This document shows, one piece after another, positions 1-9,800 of a stretch of DNA of 64,000 nucleotides; the first letter of the stretch is position 1, and every line of letters begins with the position of its first letter. This stretch comes from CAVQND01 sp049518415. Lineage in GTDB: Bacteria; Verrucomicrobiota; Verrucomicrobiia; Limisphaerales; UBA8199. The notes under the pieces were generated by a model that saw nothing but the letters and a program-made list of their open reading frames with translations, was not told where the DNA came from and searched no databases. The DNA lies in contig JBEKRX010000018.1 in assembly GCA_049518415.1 (NCBI GenBank), positions 1 to 64,000 of the forward strand, written 5' to 3'. Both the position numbers and the translations under genes were made by a program.

Positions 1-1373
1 CTGACCGCCAAGGCAAACTGGCCCTTTGGCAGGTGCTGGCTCGCGCCATCCGACCCGGCTCGCGCTTGGGCGCCGTCCGCCTCGCCGGCAGTCACGCCAC
101 TTGCGACGTGCTGGAACTGGAGCCCTTCAAGGAAGATCAGCTTTATCCCAACCTAGCCTGGCTGGCGGAAAACCAAGCCCGCATCGAGCAAGCCCTCTTC
201 AAAAATCTTCATCCCAACGGCTGCCCGGATCTCTTCCTCTATGATGTGACCAGCAGCTGTCTGGAAGGGGAACATAACGCCCTGGCCGCCTGGGGCTACA
301 ACCGCGATGGCAAGCCGGGCAAGAAACAGATCGTCGTCGGCCTGTTGTGCGACAGCCAGGGACGGGCCTTGTCCATTGAGGTGTTTGTCGGTAATACCAG
401 CGACCCTAAAACCGTCGGGTCCCAAATTCAAAAAGTCGTCGCCTGCTTTGGCGGCAAAGGCGTGACCTTTGTCGGGGATCGCGGCATGATCAAAGGGCCG
501 CAGATCAAGGAGTTGGGCCAAGAGCATTTTCATTATATTACGGCCATGTCGAAACCGCAGATTGAATCGCTGCTTAAGAAGAAGGTGTTCCCGATGGAGT
601 TGCTTGACACCACCCTCTCTGAGGTGGCCAGCATCCCAGAGAAGGTGCGTTATATTTTGCGGCGCAATCCCCAGCGCGCCTTGGAGACGGAGCAAGTCCG
701 GCAAAGCAAGCAGGCCGCGCTGGCCAAGCTCTTGGAGGAGAAAAACAGCTATTTGGCACAGAAACCCAAAGCCCAGGTGAAGGTGGCGCTCAAAACGGTG
801 CTGGCGCGGGCGGCCAAATTGAAGATCGATGACTGGCTCAGCCTCAAGGCCCAAGGGCGCAAACTGGTGTTGACGATCGATGAGTCCGCGTTGGCCGAAG
901 CCAAAAAGCTCGATGGCTGCTACGTCATCAAGACTGATTTGCTGGACGATTGGGCGAGGGCGCAGGTGGCGCATGACCGGTATAAGGACCTAGCGCTGGT
1001 CGAGCAGAATTTTCGGACCAGCAAAACGGCGGAACTGGAAATGCGTCCCGTGCATGTGCGGCTGGAAGCCAGCACCCGTGGGCACGTGCTGGTGGTGATG
1101 CTGGCCCATCGGCTGATTCAGGAACTTCAACAATGTTGGGCCAGGGAGAATCTGACCGTGCAAGAGGCCATCAATGAATTGAGCAGCTTGTGTGTCACCG
1201 AGGTGATCGTCAACGGCACCGTCAGAGATCAGTTAGTGCCCGAGGGCCGCGCCCAGGTCAAGCGGCTGTTGGAGCTGGCCAAAGTTCAGCTGCCGAAAAG
1301 ACTCCGCTGCACCGGAAGCACTGTAGCCACTAGGAAGCAACTCAAAGAATCTAGGCCAAAGCGTTGTAAATGA
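1..1373 (+). CDS. IS1634/IS4-superfamily DDE transposase, 5' truncated by window edge
   Basis: A DDE transposase that would catalyse cut-and-paste movement of its IS. The reading frame is open from the first bases of the window (residues DRQGKLALWQ precede the first possible GTG at 33), so the N-terminus lies outside. The DDE positions are visible as the Asp in FLYDVTSSC, the Asp in VGDRGM and the Glu in LALVEQNFRTSKT, spaced as in the IS1634 group, with a long insertion between the second Asp and the Glu. The C-terminus is intact and ends at TGA 1371-1373. I could not delimit the right inverted repeat without the left end. The gene is uninterrupted and may be functional. Family assignment is from motif recognition, not a search. 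Confidence 0.85.
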   Translation, partial: DRQGKLALWQVLARAIRPGSRLGAVRLAGSHATCDVLELEPFKEDQLYPNLAWLAENQARIEQALFKNLHPNGCPDLFLYDVTSSCLEGEHNALAAWGYNRDGKPGKKQIVVGLLCDSQGRALSIEVFVGNTSDPKTVGSQIQKVVACFGGKGVTFVGDRGMIKGPQIKELGQEHFHYITAMSKPQIESLLKKKVFPMELLDTTLSEVASIPEKVRYILRRNPQRALETEQVRQSKQAALAKLLEEKNSYLAQKPKAQVKVALKTVLARAAKLKIDDWLSLKAQGRKLVLTIDESALAEAKKLDGCYVIKTDLLDDWARAQVAHDRYKDLALVEQNFRTSKTAELEMRPVHVRLEASTRGHVLVVMLAHRLIQELQQCWARENLTVQEAINELSSLCVTEVIVNGTVRDQLVPEGRAQVKRLLELAKVQLPKRLRCTGSTVATRKQLKESRPKRCK

Positions 1374-1441
1374 GCATCTTGCAATCGAAATCGCTCCGCC
1401 GAGAAGATGGAATTTCCATTGGAGGATTACGCCGGCCCGGC

Positions 1442-2893
1442 TCAGTTCCCTGGATGGGGCCAGGATATTGTCGCCAGCCAAAGCACCAGGAGGCTCAGGA
1501 GGCCGATGACGTAGCTGGTGGGGTCTTTGAGGGCGAAGACGATGGGGTCATCGTGCATTTGGCCGCGATGGGCAACCATCCACACGCGGCTGATCCAATA
1601 AAGCAGCAGCGGGCAAATCAGCAGCAACAGCATCGGCCGGTGATACAGCACGGTCACCTCCTGGCTATTGACATAAAGCGCCAGCACCAGCACGGCCAGG
1701 TAGCCGCTGGTCGAGCCGAGGGCGGCCACGAGCTCGGTGTCCCCGGCGGCATAGCCCCGGCCTTTGATGGCGGGCTTGTTCTGCTGGCGCGCGGCTTCCA
1801 ATTCCACGAACCGTTTCACCAGCGCCAGGCTCAGAAACACGAACATCGCAAACACCAGCAGCCAAAACGAGTACGCCACGCCGGTCGACTCGTGGCCGGC
1901 AACCAGGCGAATCGTGTAGAGCGCCGCCAGACAGAAAACATCCAGCAGCGCCACCTGTTTCAAGCGCCACGAATAACTGGTGGTCAGCACAAGGTAGCTC
2001 CCCAGCACCACGGCGAAGCTCCCTGACAACCGCCAGCCCAGCAGGAGGCCCGCCCCCATCAGCGCCGGGCAGGCGGCCAATCCGGCCGCCAGCGGCAACG
2101 TCCCGGCGGCAAACGGCCGCCAGCGTTTGGCCGGGTGATGGCGGTCGGCCTCGAGGTCCAGCAGATCGTTCAACACATAACCCCCCGAGGCGCAGAGGCT
2201 GAAGGCTGCCAACGCCCACACCGCCTCCAGCACCAGGCCCAGCCGCGTGATCTGGTGCGACGTGACCAGCGGCACAAAAAGAATCAGGTTCTTCACCCAC
2301 TGGTGCGGGCGCAGCGCCTGCACCACTGCCTCCCACCACGAGCCCGACCTCTCGAAAACGCGGCTGACCGGCGCGCACCTCCCGGCACGGGCAGCCACCC
2401 ACGCAGGGGCGTTGACCAGCAGCGCCTGGCGCGCCTGCCTCCAAACCGGCAAATCGTCTGCCGAATTGCCCGCATAATCAAAACCACGCTCCCCGAAGCG
2501 CTCCACCAACCGGGCGGCCTTGTTCTTTCCCCGCAAGTTGGTCTGGCCGTCGCTGGCCAGCACCTCCGTGAACAACCCCAGGTGACCGGCGACCGCCTCG
2601 GCCAGGCGGCAGTCCGAGGCCGTGACCAGGCAGACGGGCCGGCCCTGGCGCCGTTCCCCCCGCAGGAACTCGACGAAGGCCTCCTGGTAAGGCAGCGCCG
2701 CCACGTCCACCTCCGTGCGCGTGGCAACCTGGCGTTTGAGCCAGGCCCGCCCGCGCAACCACCACCACGGCGCCAGCACCAGGTAAAGCGGATTCTGCCG
2801 GACCAATCGCACGAGCGATTCCCAGAACAGGTCGGTCTTAATCACCGTGCCGTCCAGATCGACGCACAGCGGCACGGGAACAGGGGTGTTCAT
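1442..2893 (-). CDS. HAD phosphatase-UbiA prenyltransferase fusion (DPPR-synthase-like)
   Basis: A 483-residue two-domain membrane protein. Residues about 1-190 are a HAD hydrolase: CVDLDGTVIKTD supplies the catalytic DxDGT, and GNSADDLPVW is the late Asp motif. Residues about 195-483 are a UbiA prenyltransferase with several TM helices and the Mg-prenyl-diphosphate motif NDLLDLEADRHHPAKRWRP. That motif (NDxxDxxxDxxHPxKxxRP) is the form seen in decaprenyl-phosphate phosphoribosyltransferases, which join polyprenyl phosphate to PRPP, rather than in quinone-type UbiA enzymes. A fused phosphatase could remove the 5-phosphate in the next step; that is inference. It is transcribed divergently from the GT-C-like gene at 2963, 69 bp away, which might use such a lipid-sugar donor. 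Confidence 0.85.
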   Translation of the reverse strand: MNTPVPVPLCVDLDGTVIKTDLFWESLVRLVRQNPLYLVLAPWWWLRGRAWLKRQVATRTEVDVAALPYQEAFVEFLRGERRQGRPVCLVTASDCRLAEAVAGHLGLFTEVLASDGQTNLRGKNKAARLVERFGERGFDYAGNSADDLPVWRQARQALLVNAPAWVAARAGRCAPVSRVFERSGSWWEAVVQALRPHQWVKNLILFVPLVTSHQITRLGLVLEAVWALAAFSLCASGGYVLNDLLDLEADRHHPAKRWRPFAAGTLPLAAGLAACPALMGAGLLLGWRLSGSFAVVLGSYLVLTTSYSWRLKQVALLDVFCLAALYTIRLVAGHESTGVAYSFWLLVFAMFVFLSLALVKRFVELEAARQQNKPAIKGRGYAAGDTELVAALGSTSGYLAVLVLALYVNSQEVTVLYHRPMLLLLICPLLLYWISRVWMVAHRGQMHDDPIVFALKDPTSYVIGLLSLLVLWLATISWPHPGN

Positions 2894-2962
2894 GCCCAGC
2901 CCAAACTAGCCTGGGGGATTGGCCATTGACAAGCCATTCCAGTTTGAAAAACCTGACCGCCA

Positions 2963-4837
2963 GTGAATAATGCGATGGTGAAAGCTCTTTTCGCCAGGCC
3001 GGGCACGGTCTTCGCCACGGTCTTCCTGTGGAAGGTTGCGCTGCTGCTTTGCCTGGCTCTGCCGGTGCCCTCGAACGATTCCTTTTTCTATGACGGCCCG
3101 GTGGTGAACCTCTTGTTGCACGGCAAATACGCCAATCCCGCCCTGGCGCCGGCTTTCCCGATTTCAGGCGCCCAAATGTTCTGCGCCTACCCGCCGTTGT
3201 ACCAGGCCGTCTTGTTGGCGTGGATGTCGCTATTCGGCGCCTCGGTCATCTCCGCGATGGCCCTCCACCTGGTGTTGTTTGGCCTCTATATGTTGATCCT
3301 CCTGGCTATCTTTCGCCGGCTAAGAGCGCCGGCCTGGCCGGTCGCCATCGCCGGGGCATTTTTGCTCGCCATCACCTTCCACGATCGCCCCGACAGCCTG
3401 GCGCACGTCTTTGGCCTCGCCGCAATCTACGGCTGGGTCCGTTCCCGCCCTTCCCTGGCAGGGGCCGCAACGCCGCCCCGCCGCAACCGAATCGCTAGCG
3501 ACGCCTGCAATAACATCCAGGCTTGTCCGGACCGCCTCCCTCCTTTTGGCCCGAACAATTCCAGCCAGCCGGCCCAACGCCTCCCTGCCGCCCAATCCTC
3601 ACAGCCGGCCAGCAGGTTGGACTATTACAGTGCGGGGCCGGCCACTCGTTGGGCGTGGGCCATGGCGGGTTTGGCCGTCCTGAGTCTGGTCACGAGCCTG
3701 CAGATCGGAGCCTTCTATTGCCTGTTGCTCTGGGCCGGCGTGCTGGCGGCCAGCCTTTTGCGCCAAGATAAGTTCCCCTATGCACCCATGCTGGCGATGG
3801 CGGCGGTGCCGGCTGCTTTGGTGGGATTGGTGGCGTTTGGCTTCCCGCAGGTCTGGGCCGGCTTTCTGGAGCACGCGCGCCAAACGCCCTCGCTTACGGG
3901 CTGGCGATGGCCGCAACTGGATGAGCTCCTCAAAGTCGTGCGCAACGCCCCCGGCATTCTGGCGGCGGCGGCACTCTTGCCTTGGCTGTGCCGGTCCCTG
4001 GCCGCTTCAACCAATGCCCCGGCCCGCCCGGCAGCAGGCGCAGCACCGTCCGAAACCCCGGGCCCTCTTAATCCTGATGGCAGGCGAGACGCCTGCCCCA
4101 CTACCGCGGGCGCGCCGGTTCGTTCTGCGCTTTCTCAGACCCATCCGGAGGACACCGCGGGCATAGCCGGGCGGTTTGGGCTGATTACCGTGACGGCCAC
4201 CCTCGCCGCGCTGGTGCTCGTTGCCGCGTCGCTCTTCCTGTTAACACCCAACTCGGTTCTCTTTGCCGGCCCCCTTCAGCCCCTGATTGTCGGCGGCTAC
4301 CTGGCCCTGCTGGCGTCACGCCCTGCGGAGGGCCGCCGGGTGCGCACCCAAGTCTGGCTTTTCCTGGCGCTGGCGGCCCTCGCTTCGATTCGCGCGGTCG
4401 GAATGACCACCTGGGGCGCGGCTTGCGCGGCAGATGTCGGCTGTCCCTCCGCCCTTCGGCGCGTCGAGACCGAGTTGAACGGGTGCGCTCCCGGCAACAC
4501 CGTGGTCCTGTCTTCAGCCTACCTCTATGCGGCGGCGCGGCACCAGGAACTCAGGTGGATTCACTCCGACTGGATGGAGCCGGCCCAGCGGCATCGGCCC
4601 AGTGCGGATTGGCAAGGGCTGTTGGCTTTGAGGCCGGCCAGGATCATCCTCACCCAATTCGATTATTACCGCCGCTACCAACCGCTCCTGGCCCAGTTGC
4701 AAGCGCGGCCCGACCTGGCTCAGCTCCAGATTCTCAACACCGCCAAGGTCCCCGCCCCGGATTCCATCCGCCCGCTGCAAAGGGTGCTCCAGCACATTGC
4801 CTGGGCGCCGGTGGTGGTCACGCTTTCCTGGAAGTAG
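2963..4837 (+). CDS. polytopic membrane protein, GT-C glycosyltransferase-like
   Basis: A 624-residue integral membrane protein with about ten hydrophobic segments and short polar loops. The N-terminal layout (a TM, then an exposed loop with SNDSFFYDGPVV, then AYPPLYQ and HDRPDSLAHVFG) resembles lipid-linked-sugar GT-C transferases, where acidic residues in the first periplasmic loop are catalytic. I do not recognise the family. Two low-complexity insertions interrupt it: residues about 165-225, rich in Pro, Ser and Gln, and residues about 345-395. The second carries the peptide GRRDACPT encoded by a dispersed palindromic repeat (see 4076-4105). Divergent from the HAD-UbiA gene. Function is inferred from topology only. 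Confidence 0.65.
   Translation: MNNAMVKALFARPGTVFATVFLWKVALLLCLALPVPSNDSFFYDGPVVNLLLHGKYANPALAPAFPISGAQMFCAYPPLYQAVLLAWMSLFGASVISAMALHLVLFGLYMLILLAIFRRLRAPAWPVAIAGAFLLAITFHDRPDSLAHVFGLAAIYGWVRSRPSLAGAATPPRRNRIASDACNNIQACPDRLPPFGPNNSSQPAQRLPAAQSSQPASRLDYYSAGPATRWAWAMAGLAVLSLVTSLQIGAFYCLLLWAGVLAASLLRQDKFPYAPMLAMAAVPAALVGLVAFGFPQVWAGFLEHARQTPSLTGWRWPQLDELLKVVRNAPGILAAAALLPWLCRSLAASTNAPARPAAGAAPSETPGPLNPDGRRDACPTTAGAPVRSALSQTHPEDTAGIAGRFGLITVTATLAALVLVAASLFLLTPNSVLFAGPLQPLIVGGYLALLASRPAEGRRVRTQVWLFLALAALASIRAVGMTTWGAACAADVGCPSALRRVETELNGCAPGNTVVLSSAYLYAAARHQELRWIHSDWMEPAQRHRPSADWQGLLALRPARIILTQFDYYRRYQPLLAQLQARPDLAQLQILNTAKVPAPDSIRPLQRVLQHIAWAPVVVTLSWK
4076..4105. repeat. RRDACPT/GQASRLP palindromic repeat, copy 1 (inside a gene)
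   Basis: The core GGCAGGCGAGACGCCTGCC at 4079-4097 is an 8-bp inverted repeat around AGA, followed by CCACTA. It lies in frame in the GT-C-like gene and is read as GRRDACPT. The same core plus CCACTA occurs at 43050-43075 (inverted) and 50349-50373. Confidence 0.85.
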
Positions 4838-5412
4838 CTCCTTAACGCGGCGGAGCCGCAACCAAGAGCGAAGCGTCAATTCCTCAGTGGGAAGAGCAAC
4901 GTGGGCCTTCCCCCGCCGCGTTAAATGCGGCGCTCCGCGCCGAAGAATCAGGCCTCTCCGAAGGAAACATGCCAAGACGTTCACGTAAAAACGTGGATGT
5001 TGCGACCAAAGACTCTAAGGATTCATGCAAAAACAAGTTCCGGAGGCGAGGCGCAGTTCCAACATTATTCTCTGGCACCCCTCCGGGGTGCGACCGCCAG
5101 TCCCGATTCGGAATCGGGAGCCCGGTGGTCGTTCCCCCTCTACCCTGAACGACCACCGGCTATCCCGCCAAGGCGGGACCAACCCTCCGGGTTGGAGAAA
5201 ATCGGAATTTGTCTTTGCTTTGTCCCGAAGGGACGGTTGGGGGTGCCCCTGCCAAAGACGAGGCCTCGGCTGACGATTCAATCGTCCCTTCGGGACGAGC
5301 CGGGCACAAAGGGCGGGCTACCCCGGCGTTGAAACGCCGGGCTATTCTCGGATGTCCCTTCGGGACAGCAGCGTCCGACACGGGAGAGGCGAACTTCCGA
5401 AAGGCATTACCC
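4838..5412. repeat. Intergenic REP-like palindrome cluster
   Basis: No credible gene. The stretch holds a series of different short palindromes: TCCCGATTCGGAATCGGGA at 5101-5119, TCCCGCCAAGGCGGGA at 5163-5178, three copies of GTCCC(GAAGG or TTCGG)GAC at 5222-5234, 5285-5297 and 5354-5366, and CCGGCGTTGAAACGCCGG at 5323-5340. All can fold as stable hairpins. Related units recur elsewhere in the window (11285-11307, 31890-31910, 34205-34221). It resembles REP/BIME-type intergenic DNA, and could also act as a bidirectional terminator between the convergent genes at 4837 and 5413. Confidence 0.75.
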
Positions 5413-5838
5413 CTAGATCCGCTTCTCGTCGGCATCGATGAAATCGACGAAGGTCCGGATGTCATCCCGATGGGCCAGACCGGCCGCCTCCTTGCGCTGC
5501 TTGAGCCGCGCCTGCATCCCGGCATCGTCCGGCCTGGGGTAGTTCAACATGCGCTCCCGATGGGCCGCCTGGACCGACTCCGCTTTCTTGACGTTTTTCA
5601 GCACCCAATCACAGACCTCCCCGTCCGTCAGCGAGTGGCGCACCACCTCCACGAACCGCCCTGCCTCCACCCCAGCCGTTTCCAGCCACAAACCATCGAA
5701 ACCCTTGCAGAAGTTCGCCTGGTAATCCGGATGCAGCTTGCCTGCCAGGTGCAGGCGGACCTTGTCCACGAACCGCGGCAGGTGCATCCAGCCGCACATG
5801 ACCTCCCGTGGACTCCGCGGATAAATAATCTCGTTCAT
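5413..5838 (-). CDS. DUF5069 domain-containing protein
   Basis: About 141 residues starting at MNEIIYPRSPREVMCGWMHL; an upstream in-frame ATG at 5853 would add only five residues. The opening (PRSPRE...GWMHLPRFVDKVRLHLAGKLHPDY) and the central DGLWLETAGVEAGRFVEVVR segment are the signature of the DUF5069 family, small soluble proteins common in Verrucomicrobia and Planctomycetes. No catalytic function is established that I know of. It is transcribed away from the ECF sigma factor at 5894, with about 55 bp between the starts. Confidence 0.8.
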   Translation of the reverse strand: MNEIIYPRSPREVMCGWMHLPRFVDKVRLHLAGKLHPDYQANFCKGFDGLWLETAGVEAGRFVEVVRHSLTDGEVCDWVLKNVKKAESVQAAHRERMLNYPRPDDAGMQARLKQRKEAAGLAHRDDIRTFVDFIDADEKRI

Positions 5839-5893
5839 CCGCCGATTATACAAATCGCTCGCTTTTGGTGTCTATAAGGTAAATGCTTGCATT

Positions 5894-6451
5894 GTGAATG
5901 CCGGTCAGCAAACCGGGTGGTGCGAAGCGCTGTATCACGCCAAGGCGTCCGAACTGCTCCTTTACGGGCGGGCGCTGGGCCTGAGCCATGGCGAAGCCGA
6001 GGACGTCCTCCAAGAGACGTTTCTTGCGCTCATGCGCCGTCGGCAGCCCCCCGCCCTCCCGGAGCATTACTGCCTCCGCGCCTTTCGCAACCGGGCCTTG
6101 AACTACCGCCGCAATCTGTGGCGCCGGCTCGCCCGCGAGTGCGAGGCCCAGGGGTGGTTCGAGCCCGCCTCGGGCCAAAGCCCGCCAGAACGCGAGGCGA
6201 TGCGCCGCCTGGCGGGCCTGCCCCGGGAACAGCGCGAGGTCATCGTCCTGAAGATTTGGCACGATTACACCTTCGAGGAGATCGGAGGGTTGCTCGAGAT
6301 TTCCCCCAACACCGCCGCGGGCCGTTACCGCTACGGCCTGCAAAAGCTCCGTCAACACCTGCAACAAACTGCGATTGACTATGAACCAGATGAACGATTT
6401 GGAAGCCCGCTTGCGCTCCTGGGTGCCTCGCCGCCCCTCGGCGAGCCTTGA
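5894..6451 (+). CDS. ECF RNA polymerase sigma-70 factor
   Basis: 185 residues from a GTG start. Region 2 is visible as ALGLSHGEAEDVLQETFLAL followed by AFRNRALNYRRN, and region 4 as LPREQREVIVLKIWHDYTFEEIG...ISPNTAAGRYRYGLQKLR. This is a complete sigma-2/sigma-4 architecture for an extracytoplasmic-function sigma factor. The C-terminal ~25 residues overlap the next ORF (start 6381), which encodes a small protein with one TM, so the two are translationally linked and probably form a sigma/regulator pair. The start codon could alternatively be a nearby in-frame codon; no strong Shine-Dalgarno is seen. Confidence 0.88.
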   Translation: MNAGQQTGWCEALYHAKASELLLYGRALGLSHGEAEDVLQETFLALMRRRQPPALPEHYCLRAFRNRALNYRRNLWRRLARECEAQGWFEPASGQSPPEREAMRRLAGLPREQREVIVLKIWHDYTFEEIGGLLEISPNTAAGRYRYGLQKLRQHLQQTAIDYEPDERFGSPLALLGASPPLGEP

Positions 6452-6767
6452 GAAGCGCCTCTTTGGCCGCCGCCCGGCGGGGGCCGTCCCGCCGCCCGGC
6501 TTCCGGCTCAACTGGCTCGCCCCAGCCACGGCTGCCGTCCTGCTGGCCGGCCTCTTCCTCAGTCAGCACTACAACGCCCACATCGGCTCATCCAATGCCG
6601 GGCCGATCGTCGCCATGATCCTCAGCAATCAAAGTGCCGCCGCCTACCTCCCCGGCAGCTTCCCCCGCGCCCAAAACCGGCTGCCCGCCGACGCCTACCA
6701 ATGGACCATCCGCGCCGGGGCGACTTCTGTTATTAACGCCGTTTTCGATTCAAAACGCATCCGTTAG
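6381..6767 (+). CDS. small single-TM protein paired with ECF sigma factor (putative anti-sigma role)
   Basis: About 128 residues starting MNQMNDLEARLRSWVPRRP. An N-terminal basic cytoplasmic segment (about 45 residues) precedes one hydrophobic helix (LAPATAAVLLAGLFL) and a short extracytoplasmic tail. It overlaps the end of the sigma gene by about 70 bp. No zinc-binding ZAS motif (HxxxCxxC) is present, so it is not a classical ZAS anti-sigma factor. A second pair of similar layout occurs at 26546-27543. The regulatory role is inferred from position and topology. Confidence 0.7.
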   Translation: MNQMNDLEARLRSWVPRRPSASLEKRLFGRRPAGAVPPPGFRLNWLAPATAAVLLAGLFLSQHYNAHIGSSNAGPIVAMILSNQSAAAYLPGSFPRAQNRLPADAYQWTIRAGATSVINAVFDSKRIR

Positions 6768-6803
6768 CTCAGCGCGGGCGAGCCGCAACGTGATTGGTGA
6801 TTG

Positions 6804-9800
6804 ATGCATCCGATCCGAAAATCCTCGCCCCCTGCTCCCCCGAACGCTCTCCCCTCGCCCGGCCCTGCCCTGTTCCGCCGAATTGACTGGCTCACCGCCC
6901 TCGTCACCGCGGCTGCCGTCTGGCTCGGCTACTATCTGACCCTCGCCCCGGAGGTGACGCTCGAGGACTCGGGCGAACTGGCCGCCGGCTCCTTCTATGC
7001 CGGCATTCCCCACTCGCCCGGCTACCCGGTCTGGACCCTCTACACCTGGCTGTGGACCGTGCTGCTGCCCTTCAAGAACATCGCCTGGCGGGTGGCCCTG
7101 GGCGAGGCCACGAGCGGGGCCGTTGCCGCCGGCCTGCTCGGCCTGCTGGTCTCGCGCGGCAGCAGCCTCCTGATCAAGGGCATCGAGGAACTCAAGGCCT
7201 TGGCCGGCCGCTGGGAAGCCGCCATCTGCATGGTCTCCGGCTTCGTGGCCGGCCTGCTCCTGGGCTACAACGGTTTCATGTGGAGCCAATCCGTCATTGT
7301 CGAGGTCTATTCTTTCGGCCTCCTCTCCTTCATGCTCGTACTGCTCTGCCTGCTGCGCTGGATTTACGCCCCCCGGCAGCCCCGCTACCTTTATTATGCC
7401 CTGTTTTTTTTCGGCCTCTGCTTTACCAACCACCAGACCCTCATCGTCGCCGCCATGGGCATCGAGGTCGCCATCGCCGCCGCCGATTTGCGCCTGGGGC
7501 GCAACCTGTTCCTGGGCAATAGCATCCTCTACCTCGGCGGTTGGCTCCTCAGCGCCGAGCATGTGTTCACCGCCTTGCAGGCCAACCACGCCGTGTTCGT
7601 CATCTTCCACATCGTCGGCGCCTGTTCCATTGCCGCTTATGCCTGGTTCGCCCGCCTGACCAGCCAGCGTTTTACTGAGTTGGTCATGGATGCGGCTTAT
7701 GCCGCCTTCTGGCTTTTGCTCGCCTCGCTGCCGGCCACGGGCCCTTTTGGCGCCCTGCTCGCCCTTGGGGCGCTGGCAGCCTTTATCCGGCTTGCCTGGC
7801 AAGCCCGCCAAATGCGCGGCGAGTGGCTGGTGGTTTTGCTCTGCGGCCTTTGCTGGGTGGCCGGGGCGGCCTTCTACTTCTACCTCCCGCTGGCCGGCAT
7901 GACGAATCCCCCCATGGAATGGAGCTATCCCCGCACGGTCGACGGCTTCATCCACGCCCTTACGCGCGGCCAGTACGAGAAAACCAACCCGACGGACATC
8001 TTTCATCATCCGGGGGTTTTCGCCTTGCAGTTGCTCAGCCTGGGCCGCAGTATCATTGAGGAGTTCAATTGGCTCTATGCCTTCCTGGCCCTGATTCCCT
8101 TCCTGTTCTTCCCCAAACTCCTCCGCCGGGAACGCGCCTGGCTCATCGGTATCACGGCCATTTACCTCTGCCTGGGTGTCTTACTCCTCATTCTGCTCAA
8201 CCCCCCGCCCGACCGCGCCGCCCAGCAACTGGTGCGCGTCTTCTTCACCGCCTCCCACACCCTCATCGCCTTGCTCGTCGGCTACGGCTTGGCCTTGGTC
8301 GCTGCCTTCATGGGCACGAACTATCCCCGCTTTCGCCCCTGGGGATTATTGGGCGGGCTGCTGGCCGCGGGCCTGGCCGTGCTCTCTTTCACGGAATTGA
8401 CCCAGGACACCTATTTCGGCCAGGGGGCGCCGTTTGGTCTCCGGCCACTCCTGGCGCTCGTCGGCCAGGTCTTCACCAATCCCAATCAATACGGCCTGCC
8501 AGTCTATGCCGGCTTGATGCTGGTGGCCCTGACGCTGGTCTTTCTGGCCGCCCTTTGCTTCGCTCGCCAACGCGCGCCGCTGGCCATCACCTTGGCGCTC
8601 TTTGCCCTCATGCCCCTGCACTCGATTCTCACTCACTGGTCAGATAATGAAGAGCGCCAACACTGGTTCGGCTACTGGTTCGGCCATGACATGTTCAGCC
8701 CCCCTTTCAAAGGCCAGGATGGCCAGCCCCTCTACCCGCCAATGGCCAGGGATGCCATCCTCTTCGGCGGCACCGACCCAGGCCGGTTCTGCCCCACTTA
8801 CATGATCTTCTGCGAGAGCTTCATTCCCCACCCTTGCCAGCCGCCTGAAGACCAAAACTTCGACCGCCGCGACGTCTATATCATCACCCAGAATGCCCTG
8901 GGCGATCCTCCCTACCTCAACTACCTCCGCGCCCAGTACAACCGCAGCCAACAGGTTGACCCGCCCTTCTTCCAGGAGTTCTGCCGCCTGCTCCTCCGGG
9001 ACAAGGAATACGAGACCAACTTTCTCGCCCGCGCGGTCCAGCCGCTCGACCGCTTCTTCACCCACCTGGGCAAGCGCATCGAAAAACGGCGCCGGATCGG
9101 CACCTCCTGGTTTGCCCAAACCGACTTCATCGACCTGCCCGCCTTCGCCGCCCGCCTGGACCCCGGACCCCGCCAGGACCCGCTCTCGAAATACCTTTAC
9201 CAGCACCTGGACCCTGCCACTCGCCGACTCCTTGCCGCCAAAGCCGACCAACTGGCCGTGCGCCGCGCCCTGGCCCGGGACCTGAACCGGGTGCTGGAAC
9301 AGGAACTCCGGGCCCGGAGTCTCCTGGCGGACAGGCAGGCGGAAATGCGCGAAACCGACGCGGCGGGAAACGCCACGTCCAAACGCGCCCGCCGGCGCCA
9401 GCAGGAGCTTGGCAAGGAAATTGCCGAGTTGTCTTTAATAGGCCCGCTTTACGACCCCGAACATTTCAAGCACGTGGCCCTCCCGCCATACCTGGCCGAT
9501 TTCATCAAGCAAAACCCTCAAGGCGACACCCGCATCCGGCTCAACCGCTTGCTCCTCGAGGCCGCATATCCCAACGAGCTGGCCCGCAGCCTCGCCGGGG
9601 TCTATCCCGACCGCGAGATATACATCCCCACCACCGCTGACGCCCAACGCTGCACCCAGGAGTACCTGGCCGATGCCAGGCGAAGATTGCAACTCAACCA
9701 GCTCGAACCGGGCGAAAGCATCATCGAGCTCCCGGACGGCAGAGTACAGCTTGTCGGCCAGGCCACCGTCATGGTTGTCAACGGTCTGCTGACCAAGGTC

